In this document: positions 50,487 through 58,409 of the stretch, one piece after another | Position numbering within the stretch: position 1 is the stretch's first letter | Layout of the letters: the number at the start of each line of letters is the position of its first letter | Translations under genes and position numbers: made by a program | From: Azospirillaceae bacterium | GTDB taxonomy: Bacteria; Pseudomonadota; Alphaproteobacteria; Azospirillales; Azospirillaceae | Direction of reading: 5' to 3' | Assembly: GCA_028283825.1 (NCBI GenBank) | Contig: JAPWJW010000004.1 | Location: 252,292 to 316,291 of the forward strand | Length of the DNA stretch: 64,000 bases | The notes under the pieces: generated by a model | Database searches by the model: none | Told to the model about the DNA's origin: nothing | Seen by the model: only the letters and a program-made list of their open reading frames with translations

Positions 50487-51890
50487 ATGACCGTCACCCC
50501 CATCCACCAGTCCGGCCCGGGGCAGCCGGGGCCAGCCCAGCCCGACGCCGCCGAGCTGGCCGGCCGGCAGCTGTTCGGCCTGACCACCCTGTTGCAGCTG
50601 CAGAAGCGCGCCCGCCATGTGCGCAGCGAGCAGGAACTGGGCTTCCTGATGGTCAACGACACCTTCGGCCTGGTGCGCTATCGCCAGGCACTGGCCTGGC
50701 GCCGGGCGGAGCGGGGCGAGGGTGCGGTGCTGGCCGTGTCCGGCCTGTCATCGGCCGACGCCGACAGCCCCTATGCCCGTTATGCCTGCCGCCTGCTGTC
50801 GGCCCATGGCGACCCGACGGCGATCACGGCGTTGAGCAGCGCCGGCCTGCCGGCGGACCTGGCGGCCGAGTGGCCCGACTATCTGCCCGCCCACGGCCTG
50901 TGGCTGCCGCTGACGGCGCCGGATGAGCGCCGGCTGGGCGGCCTGCTGCTGGCGCGGGAGGAGCCGTGGACCGACGCCGACCGTGTGCTGCTGGAAAACC
51001 TGGGCGACGCCTACGCCCATGCCTGGGGGGCGCTGGCCAAGCAGCAGCGCCGCTGGCACCGCGACGCCGCCCGGCTGAAGTCCCTGCGCACCCTGGGGTA
51101 CGCGGCCGCGGCACTGGTGGCCCTGTCGCTGTTCCCCATCCGCCTGTCGGCCCTGGCCCCGGCCGAGGTCATTCCCCAGGCGCCCACGGTGGTCCGCGCC
51201 CCCTTCGACGGCGTGGTCGACAAGTTCCTGGTGACACCCAACCAGCCGGTGGTGGAGGACCAGCCGCTGTTCCAGCTGGACCCCGTGCGCCTGCAGAACC
51301 GGCTGGACGTCGCCAACGCGGCGCTGGAGGCGGCGGATGCGGAATACCGCCAGACGGCGCAGCAGGCGGTGTTCGATGAGAAGGCCAAGGCGCAGCTGGT
51401 CGTCCTGCAAGGCAAGCGCGACCAGGCGGCGGCCGAGGTCACCTATGTCCAGGATTTGATGAAACGCGTCGTGGTGCGGGCACCGCGCGCCGGCCTGGCG
51501 GTATTCGCCGACGTCAACGACTGGATCGGCAAGCCCGTCACCCAGGGCGAACGCGTGCTGACCGTGGCCGAGCCCAAGGACGTGGAACTGGAGATCAAGC
51601 TGCCGGTGGCCGACGCCATCGCCATGGACGTGGGCGACCCCGTGTCGCTGTTCCTGAACATCGATCCACAGCATCCGCTGGACGCCACCATCCGCCTGGC
51701 CGCCTATCAGCCCGAGGTGGGCACGGACGGCGTCGCCGCATACCGCCTGAAGGCCAAGTTCGACGGGGCCCAGGCCCCCGTGCGCATCGGCCTGCAAGGC
51801 ACGGCCAAGATCTACGGCCAGCGCACCACCCTGTTCTACTACCTGTTCCGGCGGCCCTTGGCGGCCCTGCGCCAACGCCTGGGCGTCTGA
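50487..51890 (+). CDS. HlyD-family adaptor with N-terminal GAF-like domain
   Basis: 467 residues from the ATG at 50487 (GAGGGG upstream); earlier in-frame codons overlap the previous gene. Residues about 30-190 look like a GAF domain (LLQLQKRARHVRSEQELGFL, VLAVSGLSSADADSPYARYA, GLWLPLTAPDERRLGGLLLA), an unusual cytoplasmic sensor part for an adaptor. A single TM helix (LGYAAAALVALSLFPIRLSA) is followed by an HlyD-like periplasmic part: VVRAPFDGVVDKFLVTPNQP, a coiled hairpin and RVVVRAPRAGLAVFADVNDW. It is 4 bases from the M50 gene. The fusion suggests cytosolic signal or substrate sensing linked to export. Confidence 0.82.
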   Translation: MTVTPIHQSGPGQPGPAQPDAAELAGRQLFGLTTLLQLQKRARHVRSEQELGFLMVNDTFGLVRYRQALAWRRAERGEGAVLAVSGLSSADADSPYARYACRLLSAHGDPTAITALSSAGLPADLAAEWPDYLPAHGLWLPLTAPDERRLGGLLLAREEPWTDADRVLLENLGDAYAHAWGALAKQQRRWHRDAARLKSLRTLGYAAAALVALSLFPIRLSALAPAEVIPQAPTVVRAPFDGVVDKFLVTPNQPVVEDQPLFQLDPVRLQNRLDVANAALEAADAEYRQTAQQAVFDEKAKAQLVVLQGKRDQAAAEVTYVQDLMKRVVVRAPRAGLAVFADVNDWIGKPVTQGERVLTVAEPKDVELEIKLPVADAIAMDVGDPVSLFLNIDPQHPLDATIRLAAYQPEVGTDGVAAYRLKAKFDGAQAPVRIGLQGTAKIYGQRTTLFYYLFRRPLAALRQRLGV

Positions 51891-51894
51891 GGCC

Positions 51895-53730
51895 ATGACC
51901 ACCACCGAGATCATGGGCTTCAGCGCCGGCGGCACCGAACCGCCGGCGGTAACGCGGCTAGCCCCGTTGCGGGAGGAATTGACCCTGCTGCCCGGCCCGG
52001 CGCTGGCCGATGGCTCACCCAGCTGGACGCTGCACGACCAGGCGGCGGGCCGCTTCTACCGCCTGGGCTGGCTGGAGTTCGAGGTGCTGCGCCGCTGGCA
52101 CCTGGGCATCGCGGAGGAGATCGCGGCCGATGTCGCCGCCACCACCACCCTGCGCGTCACCCTGGACGATGTGCTGTCGGTGTCCCTGTTCCTGATCGCG
52201 CACAACCTGGTGCGGCGCCAGGGACCGGGCGCCCTGGCCAGCCTGATGCGACAGACGGAGATGGCCAAGCCCGGCCTCTGGCAATGGCTGCTGAAGAACT
52301 ATCTGTTCTTCCGCGTGCCGCTGGTGAAGCCCGACCGTTTCCTGACCCGGGCCTTGCCCTACGTCTCGTGGATATTCACCCGCGGTTTCCTGGTGGCCAC
52401 CCTGGCCGCCGCCCTGGTCGGCATCTACCTGGTGACGCGGCAGTGGGACCAGTTCCGCACCACCTTCGTCAGTTTCCTGTCGCCCTCGGGCCTGATCACC
52501 GGCGCCATCGGCCTGGCCGTCGCCAAGGTCATCCATGAGTTCGGGCACGCCCTGACAGCCAAGCGTTACGGCTGCCGGGTGCAGACCATGGGCATCGCCT
52601 TCATGGTCATGTACCCGCTGCTGTACACCGACGTCAGCGACGCCTGGCGCCTGCCCAACCGGCGCCAGCGCCTGGCCATCGGTGTCGCCGGCATGGGAGC
52701 GGAGCTGACCCTGGCGGCCTACGCCACCCTGGCCTGGTCCTTCCTGCCGGAGGGGCCGGTGAAGGCCGCCGCCTTCCTGCTGGCCACCACCAGCTGGATC
52801 ATGACCGTGCTGGTCAACACCAGCCCCTTCATGCGCTTCGACGGCTATTTCCTGCTGTCCGATCTGCTGGACGTGCCCAACCTGCACGACCGCGCCTTCG
52901 CGCTGGGCCGCTGGTGGCTGCGCGAGCGGCTGTTCCACCTGGGCGAACCGGTGCCGGAGGACATGCCCCGGAAGCGGCGCACCCTGCTGATCGCGCTGGC
53001 CTTCGCCACCTGGATCTATCGCTTCACCCTGTTCATCGGCATCGCCGCCCTGGTCTATCACCTGTTCTTCAAGGTGCTGGGCATCCTTCTGTTCATGGTG
53101 GAGGTGTGGTGGTTCATCCTGCGCCCCCCCATGCGTGAGGTGATGGAATGGGTACGGCGCCGCGGATCCATGACCTGGAACCGCCGTTCCGCCGCCACCG
53201 CCGCCTTCGCCGCCTTCCTGCTGCTGCTGGCCTGGCATCCCCTGGCGCAGCACGGTGACCGCCCCCGCCATCCTGCGCGCGGCACAGGAGACGGAACTGT
53301 TCCTGGAAGAGCCCGGGCAGTTGGAGGCGGTGCTGGTGAAGGCCGGCCAGCCCGTGACCGCCGGCCAGGTGCTGTTCCGCCTGTCATCCCCAGACCTGGA
53401 TTACAAACTGGCCAGCCAGCGCATCAAGATCGACACCCTGAAGTGGGAAAGCACCTATCGCGGCACGGTGGTCGATCCCCGGCGCCAGCGCCAGGCGGCG
53501 CAGGAGCTGGAGACGGCGACGGCCGAGTTGCGCGGGCTGGAAGCGGAGAAATCCCGCCTCACCATCACCGCGCCCTACGCCGGCGTGATGGCCGAGGTGG
53601 CGGAGCCGCTGTCGCCCGGCGAATGGCTGCCGGCCCGCGAACGGCTGGGCCTGTTGCTGGACCCGGCGCACCCGATGATCGAGGCCTATGTGCGCGAGGC
53701 CGACCTGCACCGGGTGGCGGTGGGCGATGA
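51895..53730 (+). CDS. M50 (site-2 protease-like) membrane metallopeptidase, frame broken before its HlyD half
   Basis: Genuine sequence covers about residues 1-450. After an N-terminal soluble part, hydrophobic segments carry HEFGH (H214, E215, H218) and the second S2P signature NTSPFMRFDG (about 302-311), so the zinc site is complete. Family members continue into a HlyD-like half, which here lies in another frame from about 53240. The frame breaks near 53229-53245 (AWHPLAQHGD is followed by Arg/Gly-rich nonsense), so the codons after about 53245 are not real. The start is 4 bases after the adaptor. It is presumably an inner-membrane component of the adhesin exporter. Confidence 0.8.
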   Translation: MTTTEIMGFSAGGTEPPAVTRLAPLREELTLLPGPALADGSPSWTLHDQAAGRFYRLGWLEFEVLRRWHLGIAEEIAADVAATTTLRVTLDDVLSVSLFLIAHNLVRRQGPGALASLMRQTEMAKPGLWQWLLKNYLFFRVPLVKPDRFLTRALPYVSWIFTRGFLVATLAAALVGIYLVTRQWDQFRTTFVSFLSPSGLITGAIGLAVAKVIHEFGHALTAKRYGCRVQTMGIAFMVMYPLLYTDVSDAWRLPNRRQRLAIGVAGMGAELTLAAYATLAWSFLPEGPVKAAAFLLATTSWIMTVLVNTSPFMRFDGYFLLSDLLDVPNLHDRAFALGRWWLRERLFHLGEPVPEDMPRKRRTLLIALAFATWIYRFTLFIGIAALVYHLFFKVLGILLFMVEVWWFILRPPMREVMEWVRRRGSMTWNRRSAATAAFAAFLLLLAWHPLAQHGDRPRHPARGTGDGTVPGRARAVGGGAGEGRPARDRRPGAVPPVIPRPGLQTGQPAHQDRHPEVGKHLSRHGGRSPAPAPGGAGAGDGDGRVARAGSGEIPPHHHRALRRRDGRGGGAAVARRMAAGPRTAGPVAGPGAPDDRGLCARGRPAPGGGGR

Positions 53731-54049
53731 GGGCCGCTTCCGTCCCGACCAGAGCGTGACCGGCGCCATGGACGGCCGCATCCAGGACATCGACGACACC
53801 AGCACCCGGGTGCTGACCCGCCGCTATCTGGCCAGCCCCTTCGGCGGCGACATCGCCGCGCGCGAGGATAGCCAGCACCAGATGGTGCCGGAGGAATCGC
53901 TGTACCGCGTGCTGGTCACCCCGGCCAAGGACGCCGCCCCCGCCAGCCTGCAGCGTGGCCGCGTCACCCTGGAGGGTGCCCGCGAAAGCCTGGTGGGCAG
54001 CCTGTGGCGACGCCTGGTGTCCATCTTGCTGCGCGAGGGCGGGTTCTAA
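53255..54049 (+). CDS. HlyD-like C-terminal half of the M50 exporter protein
   Basis: The frame begins in the coding run PWRSTVTAPAILRAAQE, upstream of the GTG at 53255. It contains the two lipoyl-domain halves (QLEAVLVKAGQPVTAGQVLF; RLTITAPYAGVMAEVAEPLS) around a coiled hairpin and a beta-barrel (PMIEAYVREADLHRVAVGDE). In intact homologues it is the C-terminal half of the M50 protein. Here it is separated by one frameshift, though translation from the GTG at 53255 is conceivable. The TAA stop is at the border of repeat copy D. Confidence 0.75.
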   Translation: MTAPAILRAAQETELFLEEPGQLEAVLVKAGQPVTAGQVLFRLSSPDLDYKLASQRIKIDTLKWESTYRGTVVDPRRQRQAAQELETATAELRGLEAEKSRLTITAPYAGVMAEVAEPLSPGEWLPARERLGLLLDPAHPMIEAYVREADLHRVAVGDEGRFRPDQSVTGAMDGRIQDIDDTSTRVLTRRYLASPFGGDIAAREDSQHQMVPEESLYRVLVTPAKDAAPASLQRGRVTLEGARESLVGSLWRRLVSILLREGGF

Positions 54050-54196
54050 TCTGGTTGAAGTCCCCTCAAGTGCCGGGCGGGCGCATCCGCGCCCTAGGCT
54101 TATCCTCAGTTTTCAGTCCGCTTCGCTCCCCAAAAACTTCCGGCGGCCGCAGTCGCGGCCTACATGAGCTGACGCTCATGCCACGGGCCTAATACC
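54047..54196 (+). repeat. Intergenic repeat family, copy D
   Basis: A diverged copy: TAATCTGGTTGAAGTCCCC, then CCTCAAGTGCCGGGCGGGC, CATCCGCGCCCTAGGCTTATCC, a CAGTCCGCTTCGCTCCC run also seen in copy C, and GAGC-TGAC-GCTCATGCCACGGGC near the end followed by CTAATA. Stems are partly degraded. As in the other copies, the preceding gene's TAA stop is its first codon. Confidence 0.6.
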
Positions 54197-54265
54197 TTTC
54201 GGGCATGGAGGGCGGGCCGCCCCTGCGCTAAGCTCTCGGGAATAAAAGAAGATCGGGAGGAGAGC

Positions 54266-54643
54266 ATGGCTCGCATCGTTTTCGCGGCATTTGCCGCCGT
54301 CGGCCTGGCGGCCGCCCCCCTTGCCGAGGCACACGCGGCCCCCAAGGCGGCGGAGCATCATCCGCGCTACGACTACCCCACCGCCGTGCGCGCCGACTAT
54401 GTCATCGGCTGCCTGGCGTCCAACGGCTTCAAGCATGAACTACTGGGCAAGTGCGCCTGCGGCATCGACACCATCGCCGACATGATGCCCTACGACGATT
54501 ATGAGAAGGCAGACACCATCCTGCGCATGCAGCAGGGCGGCCTGGGCGACCGCGGCGCCGTCTTCCGCGACACGCCGCTGGCCAAGGACGAAGTGGAAAA
54601 ACTCCGCCGCGCCCAGGCGGAAGTGAACTTGCGTTGTGTTTGA
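54266..54643 (+). CDS. Small secreted protein, function unknown
   Basis: 125 residues with a GGGAGGAG ribosome site. A signal peptide (IVFAAFAAVGLAAAPLAEAHA) is followed by a conserved-looking mature part: DYVIGCLASNGFKHELLGKC, ACGIDTIADMMPYDDYEKAD and VEKLRRAQAEVNLRCV. Four cysteines (GC, KCAC, RC) suggest disulphide bonds or metal binding in the periplasm. I do not recognise an enzyme family. It is a monocistronic gene after repeat copy D. Confidence 0.7.
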   Translation: MARIVFAAFAAVGLAAAPLAEAHAAPKAAEHHPRYDYPTAVRADYVIGCLASNGFKHELLGKCACGIDTIADMMPYDDYEKADTILRMQQGGLGDRGAVFRDTPLAKDEVEKLRRAQAEVNLRCV

Positions 54644-54692
54644 GGGGGGTCAGGCCGGGAGTAATTCCGTCCGTAGGAATCTCAACACCTCA

Positions 54693-55331
54693 TCAATGGC
54701 GCCGGCCGTGGCATATTTCTGCCCCGTGGGCGTCGTGTTGCACGTCACTGTTTGCCTGAGCCTCATAAACCGACCGCAGAAGATCAATGCGATCAATCAG
54801 CCGTGGAGCACGGTCCGCCACCTCGGGCAGGACCGCTTTCAATTGCTGGGGATGATGATCGATCACCGCCGCCAAATCGAACACGTCGCGTATTTTAAAA
54901 TTGGACGGACGGTGGAACATTTTCTTGACCGCGATTTCCCACGGCGTCTCAAGGGGAACCGCGCGCCCCTCGAATGACCAATCCATCACGGCATCATCTG
55001 TGCGGCGGCCGGCGGCGATGAAGTCGATTTCCCCTTCGGCGAACACCAGCTTCAAATAGTTGCCGGGATATTCGTGAGGCCGTCCCCCCAACATCGCTTT
55101 CGTCACCGGGTTGCGGTGCGGCGTAAGGGCACGGATGACATCGCTGGACCCGACAAAAACATCAATGTCGAAGCTGATCCGGTGACCATAATGGACGGCC
55201 AGCGCTGTGCCGCCCCCGAAGCTCCAGGTGGTGCCGTCAGGAAGGGTGTCGATCAGCGACAGGGTTCGACGCAGCAGAACGTCCCAGGCTGAGGGCCGCC
55301 ATTTCGGTGACCCAGGCGGCGTTGGCGGCAT
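54693..55331 (-). CDS. AbiEii/AbiGii-type nucleotidyltransferase
   Basis: 212 residues. The nucleotidyltransferase core reads WSFGGGTALAVHYGHRISFD then IDVFV, which is the GG-T-x-L-x(5)-R-x-S-x-D-x-D pattern of AbiEii-like toxins. KLVFAEGEIDFIAAGRRTDD gives the third acidic residue, and IAVKKMFHRPSNFKIRDVFD follows. AbiEii enzymes are toxins of type IV toxin-antitoxin and abortive-infection systems and modify tRNA or other substrates. Its first 95 bases overlap the 3' part of the upstream gene, which is presumably its partner. The last residues (HDAHGAEICHGRRH) look like read-through rather than domain. Confidence 0.75.
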   Translation of the reverse strand: MPPTPPGSPKWRPSAWDVLLRRTLSLIDTLPDGTTWSFGGGTALAVHYGHRISFDIDVFVGSSDVIRALTPHRNPVTKAMLGGRPHEYPGNYLKLVFAEGEIDFIAAGRRTDDAVMDWSFEGRAVPLETPWEIAVKKMFHRPSNFKIRDVFDLAAVIDHHPQQLKAVLPEVADRAPRLIDRIDLLRSVYEAQANSDVQHDAHGAEICHGRRH

Positions 55332-55743
55332 CAGTCAGTCTCCAGGTGCGAAGGGCACGGTACAGGTCTTCGAAGCTGAGGGCGCCGCTCAGCACCAGAT
55401 CATGCAGGGTGCCCATGGAAACCTCATCAAAGAAGGCCTCGACATGAGGGCGCCACGCCGCGATCGATTCCGGCGACAGCAACAGGGCCAGAAGGCCAGG
55501 GCCGTCCAGCGCGACCGGACGGGGGGCATTGATGGTGGACAAGGCCAGCGCCAGCGCCGGCCCGGCAGTGCCCAGGTGCTTGTATTGGGTCCGCCAACGG
55601 GCTGCCACGCTCTTCAAAGCATCAGATACGGCGGCGGGGGCCTGTACCTCCACCCGCGCCAAGCCACGGGGGCCGAGGCTGGATTGCCGGTAACGGCGAA
55701 CCCGTTGGGCCGCGGTGACATCGCGTTTGGGGTTGATGGCCAT
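55237..55743 (-). CDS. Hypothetical protein, candidate partner of the AbiEii-type enzyme
   Basis: 168 residues, no signal peptide. It is basic at the N-terminus (INPKRDVTAAQRVRRYRQSS) and helical after. The segment ALSFEDLYRALRTWRLTDAA and LGTAGPALALALSTINAPRP show no known catalytic motif. Position (upstream, overlapping the toxin-like gene by 95 bases) matches antitoxin-before-toxin order, but its sequence does not clearly match AbiEi. Function stays unassigned. Confidence 0.55.
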   Translation of the reverse strand: MAINPKRDVTAAQRVRRYRQSSLGPRGLARVEVQAPAAVSDALKSVAARWRTQYKHLGTAGPALALALSTINAPRPVALDGPGLLALLLSPESIAAWRPHVEAFFDEVSMGTLHDLVLSGALSFEDLYRALRTWRLTDAANAAWVTEMAALSLGRSAASNPVADRHPS

Positions 55744-55875
55744 TCGTGAGCTTGCTCCTTGAACCCCATCATATCGTAACCGGATTACGGCCGCTATACA
55801 CCTCGCTCACCCTTGCGCATCCCCCCCCTCCGCGCGACAATCCCAAAGGTTGAAAGCATTAGGGGAGGGGACACG

Positions 55876-56454
55876 ATGCTTTATCCGGACGCGCTGGCGC
55901 CCATCGTGGCCTTCCTGCGCGGCATCGGGTTCACGGTGGAATTCGGGCCGGGTGCCGCCGGCGGGTTCCTGCCGGGCGTGAACATCCAGGGCGGCGCCAT
56001 CCACATCGATCCCGACACCCTGGTCAGCCCAGGCGATCTGCTGCACGAGGCCGGGCACATGGCCATCCTACCCCGGCGCCTGCACGCCCGCCTGGGCCGC
56101 GACCTGGAGGCCGACACCATCGCCGCCGTGGCGGCGGAGGCGGGTCCGGGCATGCCGGCCGATCCTGTCCTGGCCGCCCCGCTGCAGCAGGGGGAGTTCA
56201 TGGCCCAGGCCTGGTCGTACGCCGCGGCGTTGCACCTGGACGTACCGCCGGAATGCGTGTTCTTCCCCGGGTCCTACCACATCGACGCCTATGAGGGCAC
56301 CCACCCCATGCAGGTCTGGCTGGAGGCCGGGACCCACCACGGCCTGGGCGCCTTGGCCAAGGTGGGCATGACCGGCTATGCCGGCATCTTCGCCCTGATG
56401 CACGACAACGGCCTGGCCCCCTTTCCGCACATGAACCGCTGGATCCAGATGTAA
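55876..56454 (+). CDS. HEAGH-motif protein, putative metallopeptidase-like
   Basis: 192 residues from the ATG at 55876 with a GGGAGGGG ribosome site; a longer frame begins 63 bases earlier and is rejected. HEAGH (57-61) fits the HExxH zinc signature and is preceded by IDPDTLVSPGDLL. Downstream GEFMAQAWSYAAALHLDVPP and HHGLGALAKVGMTGYAG are conserved-looking. There is no signal peptide or membrane helix. It might be a peptidase or a metal-binding hydrolase of an uncharacterised family. It neighbours accessory genes but has GC-rich composition like the core genome. Confidence 0.6.
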   Translation: MLYPDALAPIVAFLRGIGFTVEFGPGAAGGFLPGVNIQGGAIHIDPDTLVSPGDLLHEAGHMAILPRRLHARLGRDLEADTIAAVAAEAGPGMPADPVLAAPLQQGEFMAQAWSYAAALHLDVPPECVFFPGSYHIDAYEGTHPMQVWLEAGTHHGLGALAKVGMTGYAGIFALMHDNGLAPFPHMNRWIQM

Positions 56455-56497
56455 AGAGTGAAATTAATAAACAACTTATGCAAAACTTTGTTCTATT

Positions 56498-57078
56498 TTA
56501 GGAGAAAAAAGATAGGATTTCATCTAATATTGGAACACCAGACGGCAATTTTTCTACGATTTCATTTATTCCTTTGTAACCATGGCCAACACACACATTA
56601 TTAATAATGCCTGATATGTTATCATCATGCTGATATAATTCTATCACAACCCTCGATATGAGATCAGAAATTAATAGACATAAAGACAAGGATGCAGCCT
56701 TGTATAAGGACGTTGCTCTTATTATTGAAGTTTTTTCGTCAGAGATCCCTATAAATAAACCGTGAGTTTCATGAGTCCAGTGCGAGAATTTAGAAAAGAA
56801 TCCATACAATCTGCCAGCGGTTGGATATATTCTCGTTAACAACGATATATTAGATGATGCTTTAATTGATCTTACCTGATCTTCATCGTCTTTATCAAAG
56901 GCGGCAATAGACCATGCTAGCATCTCAAGTGCCGTTCTAAGAACAGGAATTGTTTCTAGAAAGAGGCCCATATTTGCGAGAATTCGCGCTGAATTTATCA
57001 TATCAGGAACTTTATAGAGTGTTATTTCCGCACCAAAGGCACCAAATGATTCTCCTTTTTCTCCATGAAATTTCCTTA
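56498..57078 (-). pseudogene. C-terminal part of an AT-rich gene cut by an IS5-type element
   Basis: This is the distal half of a gene of about 324 residues. It contains LRKFHGEKGESFGAFGAEIT, ILANMGLFLETIPVLRTALE, FSKFSHWTHETHGLFIGISD and EKLPSGVPILDEILSFFS. The fragment has no start of its own. Base composition is much richer in A and T than the neighbours, suggesting transfer. After removal of the IS (57079-58012) and one TTA repeat, it joins in frame to the N-terminal part at 58013-58409. The family is not recognised. Confidence 0.8.
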
Positions 57079-58012
57079 GAGTCCGGCCCGGAATCGGATA
57101 GGTAGTTTTATGTCCTTGCCAATCTCCTGGTGAGGAGCTTGACGCTGGCAGTGAAGATCCAAGCCGTTGCGGTGTCGGTTCCCCGTTCGAAGTCCTTGGC
57201 GAGGCGGCGATTCCGGCCCAACCAGGCGAAGGTCCGTTCCACCACCCAGCGCTTGGGCAGGACGACGAAGCCCTGGGCGGTGTCGGATCGCTTGATGATC
57301 TCCAGGGTCCAATTACCCATGGTGGCCAGGGCGGTCTCCAACTTGTCGCCCGCGTAGCCGCCATCGGCGAAGACATGCCGCAGCCACGGGAACGCGGCGC
57401 GGATCGAAGCCAGTACCGAAGGAGCGCCATCGCGGTCCTGGATATCGGCGCCATGAACAACCGCACCAACCAGTAACCCATTGGTATCCGTGATGATATG
57501 GCGTTTGCGGCCTTTCACCTTCTTGCCTGCGTCATACCCACGCACGCCACCGGCCTCCGTGGTCTTGGCCGATTGGCTGTCGATCACCCCGGCGCTGGGG
57601 CTGGCCTCGCGGCCCATCCTTTCCCGCGCACGCATCAGCAGCAGATGGTTCACCCGCTTCCACGTCCCGTCGTTCCGCCAAGTGTAGAAGTAACGCTGTA
57701 CCGTTGTCCGCGGCGGAAAGCTGTCCGGCAGCATCCGCCACGCGCATCCGCCCTCCAGCACGTAGAAAATCGCCTCCACCACCGACCGTAGCTCCACCTC
57801 ACGCGGACGGCCCCGCCGGTACGCGACAGGAAGCGCCGGGCACAGGACGTCCCATTCTTCGTTCGTCAGATCGCTTGCATACTTCAGATGATCCCGCCGA
57901 TACTGACGACGGGTGGTATCAGTCCACATAATCTTGGGATCCATTCTCGTCTTCGCAAACAGAACGAATCACAAGTGACTGATATCACTCCACTTATTTA
58001 TGGGCCAGGCTC
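57079..58012 (-). mobile_element. IS5-family insertion sequence (934 bp)
   Basis: Ends are defined by imperfect inverted repeats: GAGTCCGGCCC at the left and GAGCCTGGCCC (reverse complement of the right end). They are flanked by 3-bp target duplications TTA (57076-57078 and 58013-58015), the T-N-A duplication usual for IS427-group elements. One transposase gene fills it. The element looks complete and potentially active. GC content is close to the chromosome while the target gene is AT-rich. Confidence 0.9.
57108..57944 (-). CDS. IS5-family DDE transposase
   Basis: 278 residues in a single uninterrupted frame. DDE residues are visible in AGVIDSQSAKTTEAGG (first D), HVFADGGYAGDKL (second D) and RWVVERTFAWLGRNRRLAKD (E). 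The N-terminal DUF4096-like part reads LTNEEWDVLCPALP and RGRPREVELRSVVEAIFYVL. The intact frame and clean ends suggest a recent insertion. Confidence 0.93.
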   Translation of the reverse strand: MDPKIMWTDTTRRQYRRDHLKYASDLTNEEWDVLCPALPVAYRRGRPREVELRSVVEAIFYVLEGGCAWRMLPDSFPPRTTVQRYFYTWRNDGTWKRVNHLLLMRARERMGREASPSAGVIDSQSAKTTEAGGVRGYDAGKKVKGRKRHIITDTNGLLVGAVVHGADIQDRDGAPSVLASIRAAFPWLRHVFADGGYAGDKLETALATMGNWTLEIIKRSDTAQGFVVLPKRWVVERTFAWLGRNRRLAKDFERGTDTATAWIFTASVKLLTRRLART

Positions 58013-58409
58013 TTAGATTTAATCTAATTTCGTGCATAATTCCTTGTATTATATGAGATATTTGACCTGAAAAAGGTATTTTGTAATCCTCATAGGAATT
58101 TTCTCCAACATATTTCTTTCTCGTATAGTCTACAGAATTTAAAGACATTTCATATGAAATAAGAGCTGAAATAACTCGCCTTTTAAGTTCTGACGGCGAG
58201 TCGTCAGTCATCCCAATTAACAGAGGACTCCCAGGGCGCCCCAATAAGAAATCAAATTCTCGCGTATTTCTCAATCCAAAATCATCATTTAACACGACGC
58301 GCACATGATCTGGCACAGAATTATTAACAATATATACCAAATCTTTACTCCGAAAAGGATCAGACAATTCTATCTCCATAATATTCATATGTGGTCTTTT
58401 GGAATCCAC
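58013..58409 (-). pseudogene. N-terminal part of the AT-rich gene cut by the IS5-type element
   Basis: GTG at 58409 or ATG at 58388 starts the gene; neither has a strong ribosome site. The text includes MEIELSDPFRSKDLVYIVNN, LNDDFGLRNTREFDFLLGRP and GMTDDSPSELKRRVISALIS. It ends in RLNL at the insertion point; the terminal residues beyond 58013 belong to the IS. Joined to the distal fragment it gives about 324 residues of unknown family. Low GC again marks the gene as foreign. Confidence 0.78.
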
